The position numbers and the translations under genes were made by a program. Shown piece after piece: positions 60,295 through 64,000 of a DNA stretch of 64,000 nt; the stretch's first letter is position 1, and every line of letters begins with the position of its first letter. The notes under the pieces were generated by a model, which searched no databases, had not been told where the DNA came from, and saw only the letters and a list, made by a program, of their open reading frames with translations. The DNA is from Paenarthrobacter sp. PH39-S1 (GTDB taxonomy: Bacteria; Actinomycetota; Actinomycetes; Actinomycetales; Micrococcaceae): assembly GCF_030063245.1 (NCBI RefSeq), contig NZ_JASISR010000006.1, positions 62,001-126,000 of the forward strand, given 5' to 3'.

Positions 60295-60618
60295 TCAGCC
60301 CTGGTTCTGCGGTGGAAGCACAGAAATAATGGGGTGGTCGCGGTGCGTGTTGCCGATTTTAGCGGCCCCGCCCGGCGAACCGAGCTCGTCGAAGAACTCG
60401 ACGTTGGCCTTGTAATATTCGGCCCATTCGTCCGGGGTGTCGTCCTCGTAGTAAATGGCCTCGACCGGGCAGACCGGTTCGCATGCGCCGCAGTCCACGC
60501 ACTCGTCGGGATGGATGTAGAGCGAACGCTCACCCTCATAGATGCAGTCGACGGGGCATTCCTCGATACATGCCTTGTCCTTGACATCCACGCACGGCTG
60601 CGCGATTACATACGTCAC
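60295..60618 (-). CDS. fdxA: Seven-iron ferredoxin
   Basis: The 107-aa protein carries one 3Fe-4S and one 4Fe-4S cluster. The motif CVDVKDKACIEECPVDCIY binds the first, and CVDCGACEPVCPVEAIY the second. GTG 60618 (VTYVIAQPCVD) follows aggaagg, giving the normal 107 residues; the upstream ATG 60687 has no ribosome site. It carries electrons for cytochrome P450 or other enzymes. It starts a fdxA-dapC operon, with the 75-aa gene divergent. Confidence 0.95.
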   Translation of the reverse strand: MTYVIAQPCVDVKDKACIEECPVDCIYEGERSLYIHPDECVDCGACEPVCPVEAIYYEDDTPDEWAEYYKANVEFFDELGSPGGAAKIGNTHRDHPIISVLPPQNQG

Positions 60619-60738
60619 GTCCCGACCTTCCTGGAGAAATTGTGCCCCGGGAAATGTGCACCCGGGAACGGTGTGGGTTGTCTTCATTATCCCCCACCGC
60701 AGGCCAGCTGCCGGCCATTCAAGACCTAGTATGAACTC

Positions 60739-60966
60739 GTGGACACCCCCGTGAACAGACTCAAGCTCCTACCCCTGGGCACCCGCGTAGTTGTACGCTA
60801 CCGGATCAACGGCGGCCTGACCGATGCCCTGGGCCTGCTCAGCGCGCTGAATCCGATGCAGTGCGTCGTGCAGACCAGATCAGGGGACGTGGTGATTGCG
60901 TTGGAGGACGTGCAGGCCGCGAAACCGGTTCCGCCGGCACCCGAACGCCGGCCCGCCGCCCGCTAA
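60739..60966 (+). CDS. Small SH3-like domain protein (Rv0428c N-domain type)
   Basis: The 75-aa protein starts at GTG 60739. LPLGTRVVVRYRINGGLTDA, LGLLSALNPMQCVVQTRSGD and VVIALEDVQAAKPVPPAPER match the small barrel that precedes the GNAT acetyltransferase domain in Rv0428c-like proteins. Here it stands alone, ending in a Pro/Arg tail. It is divergent from fdxA. Its role may be as an adaptor; it is not known. Confidence 0.7.
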   Translation: MDTPVNRLKLLPLGTRVVVRYRINGGLTDALGLLSALNPMQCVVQTRSGDVVIALEDVQAAKPVPPAPERRPAAR

Positions 60967-61061
60967 AAGCCGCCGCCGCCCGATATGGGTTGGGCCGGTC
61001 GCAACCCGAATCCGGCCGGCCGCCATCAGGATCCCGGCCGTCACCCACCGGTATCCGGCCG

Positions 61062-62594
61062 TCAGCCTAATCCCGGAGCCTGGCGACGGCTCCGATGGTG
61101 GCGGAGCACGTAGGCGCAGCCGAGCCCCGCAGCGAGCGTCGCCACCGCGATGCCATAAAGCCAGAGCGTGCCCTGCAGATCGCCGATCACCAATCCGTAT
61201 TCGCCCCGTGGAATGGCAAGCAGACCAGCCACCAGATAGGCGGCAAATCCGCTGACCGCGCTCAGCCAGCCAGACCTCCCCCACAGCCCGATGAACAGGC
61301 TCAGGGAGAGGACCAGCAGCAGAGCCGCCGCGGCGCCCCACGGGAGCAGCAGATCCCCCGCCAGCAGGACGTGGCCATGCAGCGCGGTACCCAGCAGACC
61401 GCCCACGATGCCGGCAGCAACGGCTGCGACGGACCTGCGCAGGAGGGAGGGCGCTGTGCGCAGCGGCGGGGTCGTCCGATCGGTCCCGCCCGTTCCGCCG
61501 ACGGCGGGCGGGTCACCCTCCGGGGCCACGGCGGGCGGGGCACCGTCCGGGGCGAGGCCAGACAATGTCCGATCCCCGTCCGCCGCCCCGAAGATCTGGA
61601 ACGTCTCCACCCCTGAAATGTCCTTCCAGGCGCCGTCGGACAGCGCATAACGGCTGCCGTCCACGGTTACCTGCGTCCGGTGCGCCGACATCGCCGCGCG
61701 CTTGGCCATAAAGTCCCCGTGCACCTCAATCAGTGCCGCGTTCCCCTCAACCGGGCGTTCCGGACGGTCGCTGAGGATCGTGTACACCGCGGGCACGCGC
61801 CAGGCACGGCCCTCCACGGGGCTTCCAGCCGGGCCCTCCACGGGGCTGCCGGCCGGGCCCTCCACGGGGCTTCCGGCAGGGTCAGCAGTCGGGTCACGTG
61901 GCCCCACGATGGCAGCGTCGTTGTCCGGGCGCGGGTATCCGGCGTGGGATCCGCCCGGGAGCCGGCCGCGGCCATCCTCCGCCGCGGCCAGTTGCACGGC
62001 GCGGACGGTCAGCTCGTGGGTGCGGATGTGGTCCGGGTGGCCGTAGCCGCCATCCCCGGCATACGTGATGACAGCGTGCGGACGAAGCGTACGGATGAGC
62101 TGTGCCGCATGGCCGGCGACCTCGTCGAGCGGAGCCCGAGAGAGCGAACCGGGGAGTACCGTTTCCGCGGCCCGGGCGCGGCCGTCAAAGCCCCAGGACA
62201 TCCCCGAGTCGCGGTAGACCATGTCCGGACCCGGACCGGCGTTCGCAGGTCCCTGACCCAGCCAGAAATTCCGCTGCACCCCCAGCGCCCGGAGGGCTGC
62301 GGCGAGCTCACGCGTGCGCACGGCGGCCAGCCCGTCGCCGTCGTCGGTATTTCCCGGCTGAGCTACTTCCAAATGCCGCAGCTCTGCCGGAATGACCTCG
62401 CCCAGCTCGCCGCGGGTGCACGTCAGCAGCGCCACCTCGGCCCCCTGCGCGGCATACAGTGCCATGGTGGCGCCGGTGACCAAAGTTTCATCATCCGGGT
62501 GCGCGTGTACGAAAAGCAGCCGGAATCCGGTTGCTCCCGTTAACGGCAGCAACCCACCCCTGGACGTGTCGGGGGCGGGTTGCTGTTGAGTCAT
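61062..62594 (-). CDS. mshB: Mycothiol deacetylase MshB with C-terminal membrane domain
   Basis: The first about 310 residues are a LmbE-like zinc deacetylase: FVHAHPDDETLVTGATMALY near residue 30, TCTRGELGEV, and YGHPDHIRTHELTV. The enzyme removes acetyl from GlcNAc-inositol in mycothiol synthesis. The last about 150 residues hold four membrane helices (for example SLFIGLWGRSGWLSAVSGFA), absent from mycobacterial MshB. A GSPVEGPA repeat (24-bp units) and Pro/Gly-rich linkers lie between the conserved strands. ATG 62594 is used. All zinc ligands (HPDD and H) are kept. Confidence 0.9.
   Translation of the reverse strand: MTQQQPAPDTSRGGLLPLTGATGFRLLFVHAHPDDETLVTGATMALYAAQGAEVALLTCTRGELGEVIPAELRHLEVAQPGNTDDGDGLAAVRTRELAAALRALGVQRNFWLGQGPANAGPGPDMVYRDSGMSWGFDGRARAAETVLPGSLSRAPLDEVAGHAAQLIRTLRPHAVITYAGDGGYGHPDHIRTHELTVRAVQLAAAEDGRGRLPGGSHAGYPRPDNDAAIVGPRDPTADPAGSPVEGPAGSPVEGPAGSPVEGRAWRVPAVYTILSDRPERPVEGNAALIEVHGDFMAKRAAMSAHRTQVTVDGSRYALSDGAWKDISGVETFQIFGAADGDRTLSGLAPDGAPPAVAPEGDPPAVGGTGGTDRTTPPLRTAPSLLRRSVAAVAAGIVGGLLGTALHGHVLLAGDLLLPWGAAAALLLVLSLSLFIGLWGRSGWLSAVSGFAAYLVAGLLAIPRGEYGLVIGDLQGTLWLYGIAVATLAAGLGCAYVLRHHRSRRQAPGLG
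61809..61880 (-). repeat. 24-bp tandem repeat in mshB, three copies
   Basis: Copies 61809-61832, 61833-61856 and 61857-61880 (gccctccacggggcttccag type) encode GSPVEGPA repeats in a loop of the deacetylase domain. The unit is a multiple of three. Confidence 0.92.
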
Positions 62595-62639
62595 ATCTCT
62601 ATTTTGCCGGACTTTTCAGAGCCGGCTCACGCGGTGCTG

Positions 62640-64000
62640 CTATGACTTGGCGCGGCTGCGGTATGCCTTGGCTCGTTCGCTGGCATCCAGGATGAGCTTA
62701 CGGATCCGGATGGTCTCGGGCGTAACCTCGACGCACTCGTCTTCGCGGGAGAATTCCAAGGATTCCTCCAGCGTCAGGTTGCGCGGCGGAGTCAGGTTTT
62801 CGAACGTGTCCGAGGAAGCTGCACGCATGTTGGTGAGCTTCTTTTCCTTGGTGATGTTCACATCCATGTCATCGGCGCGGGAGTTCTCGCCGACGATCAT
62901 GCCTTCGTACACCTCGGTGGTGGGCTGGACGAAGAAGGACCCGCGCTCCTGGAGATTGATCATGGCGAACGGTGTGACGACGCCGGAACGGTCCGCGATC
63001 ATGGAGCCATTCGTGCGGTACTCGATCGGGCCGTGCCACGGCTCGTAGCCCTCGGCAATGGAGGCCGCGATGCCGGCACCGCGGGTATCCGTCAGGAATC
63101 GCGTGCGGAATCCGATCAGGCCACGGGCGGGGACGATGAATTCCATCCGGACCCAGCCGGTGCCGTGGTTGGCCATGTTGGTCATCCGACCCTTGCGGGC
63201 TGCCATCAGCTGGGTCACGTTGCCCAGGTATTCTTCCGGCACGTCGATGGTCATGTGGTCCATCGGCTCATGGATCTTGCCGTCGATGGTCCGGGTGACC
63301 ACCTGCGGCTTGCCAACGGTCAGCTCGAAGCCCTCGCGGCGCATCTGCTCCACGAGGATGGCCAGCGCCAGCTCGCCGCGGCCCTGGACTTCCCAGGCGT
63401 CGGGACGCTCGGTGGGGAGCACCTGCAGCGAAACATTACCGATCAGTTCTTTGTCCAGTCGGTCCTTTACCTGGCGGGCGGTGACCTTGTGGCCCTTGAC
63501 GCGGCCGGCCAGCGGGGAGGTGTTGATGCCGATAGTCATGGAGATGGCCGGATCGTCCACCTTGATCAGCGGCAGCGGCTGCGGGTTGTCCGGGTCGGTC
63601 AGCGTCTCACCGATGGTGATGTCTTCAATACCGGCGACGGCGACGATCTCGCCGGGGCCAGCGGACTCGACCGAGACACGCTCGAGTGCCTTGGTGGCGA
63701 GCAGCTCGGTGATCTTGACGTTCTTCAACTCACCATCATGGCGCGCCCAGGCAACGATCTGGCCCTTGCGCAGGGTGCCGTTGTAGATGCGCAGCAGCGC
63801 CAAACGCCCCAGGAACGGCGAGGCGTCCAAGTTCGTCACATGCGCCTGCAGAACCCCCTCGGGGTCGTACGTGGGGGCGGGGATGTGGTCGAGGATGGTC
63901 TTGAACAGCGGTTCCAGGTCATCGTTATTGGGCACGCTGCCGTTTTCGGGCTGATCAAGCGACGCGGCACCCACCTTGGCGGCGGCGTACACGACGGGGA
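62640..64000 (-). CDS. typA: Ribosome-associated GTPase TypA/BipA (partial, 5' end outside window)
   Basis: The visible C-terminal 453 residues match TypA from the end of the GTPase domain onward: PVVYAAAKVGAASL, then domain II (VLQAHVTNLDASPFLGRLAL, LRIYNGTLRKGQIVAWARHD), domain III (GRGELALAILVEQMRREGFE) and the TypA-specific C-terminal domain (EYRTNGSMIADRSGVVTPFA, NLQERGSFFVQP). TypA acts on the ribosome in stress and cold. The P-loop is outside the window. It is followed by mshB on the same strand. Confidence 0.95.
   Translation of the reverse strand, partial: PVVYAAAKVGAASLDQPENGSVPNNDDLEPLFKTILDHIPAPTYDPEGVLQAHVTNLDASPFLGRLALLRIYNGTLRKGQIVAWARHDGELKNVKITELLATKALERVSVESAGPGEIVAVAGIEDITIGETLTDPDNPQPLPLIKVDDPAISMTIGINTSPLAGRVKGHKVTARQVKDRLDKELIGNVSLQVLPTERPDAWEVQGRGELALAILVEQMRREGFELTVGKPQVVTRTIDGKIHEPMDHMTIDVPEEYLGNVTQLMAARKGRMTNMANHGTGWVRMEFIVPARGLIGFRTRFLTDTRGAGIAASIAEGYEPWHGPIEYRTNGSMIADRSGVVTPFAMINLQERGSFFVQPTTEVYEGMIVGENSRADDMDVNITKEKKLTNMRAASSDTFENLTPPRNLTLEESLEFSREDECVEVTPETIRIRKLILDASERAKAYRSRAKS

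Noticed and set aside
60619-60687. Longer fdxA from ATG 60687
   Set aside because: GTG 60618 has a strong ribosome site and gives the standard 107-aa ferredoxin.
1-64000. tRNA or rRNA genes
   Set aside because: No cloverleaf-like segments with acceptor stem and T-loop pattern were found by eye; a covariance-model scan would be decisive.

Overview
The window is high-GC DNA with dense, often overlapping genes. The content is that of an actinobacterium of the Arthrobacter/Micrococcaceae type: mycothiol biosynthesis (mshB), actinobacterial dapC/dapD/dapE, 7Fe ferredoxin, gluABCD, sigE-tatB-mrp, a DUF3117 protein and DivIVA-like proteins. The genus is an inference from gene content and order; no rRNA or tRNA gene was recognised.

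Positions 1-19,700 form an accessory, defence-rich island. It opens with a partial TM2-domain gene and a frame-broken small gene. Next comes a type I restriction-modification locus: a 725-aa degenerate M/S-like protein, hsdM and hsdS. The matching hsdR lies 3.7 kb downstream. Between hsdS and hsdR are a putative toxin-antitoxin-chaperone operon (HigB-like, HigA-like, SecB-like), a mazEF-type pair, an imperfect 23-bp inverted repeat and gene debris (split monooxygenase, AAA ATPase remnant). Immediately after hsdR comes a complete Wadjet (jetABCD) anti-plasmid/SMC system.

Positions 20,000-36,000 are mixed: an acyltransferase, a flavin-dependent monooxygenase, a 7-copy 15-bp intergenic repeat array, a frame-broken gene, a ferritin-like protein, an RNB exonuclease, a DEAD-box RNA helicase next to an orphan DNA methyltransferase, a perfect 60-bp palindrome, a MarR regulator, a three-gene membrane/stress operon with a palindromic operator candidate, a truncated diacylglycerol kinase, a PHP phosphoesterase, Xaa-Pro aminopeptidase and an IS4-type transposase fragment.

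Positions 36,000-64,000 are mostly conserved chromosomal backbone: stress protein, MgtE-N/CBS protein, DUF1003, Mrp, TatB, SigE, O-methyltransferase, sedolisin, DUF3117, PIG-V mannosyltransferase, truncated tag, DivIVA-like protein, LOG family protein, gluABCD glutamate importer, dapE, VOC protein (frame-broken), dapD, lysozyme-like protein, TetR, galE, gltA, dapC, fdxA, mshB and typA (partial). The dap genes supply meso-diaminopimelate/lysine for the cell wall.

Two window-wide patterns stand out. First, at least five genes are split by a single-base shift, three of them at short G runs, which means either real decay or assembly indels. Second, many unrelated genes carry short in-frame tandem repeats (15, 18, 24 or 30 bp) in linkers or termini, as if minisatellites were repeatedly generated in this genome.
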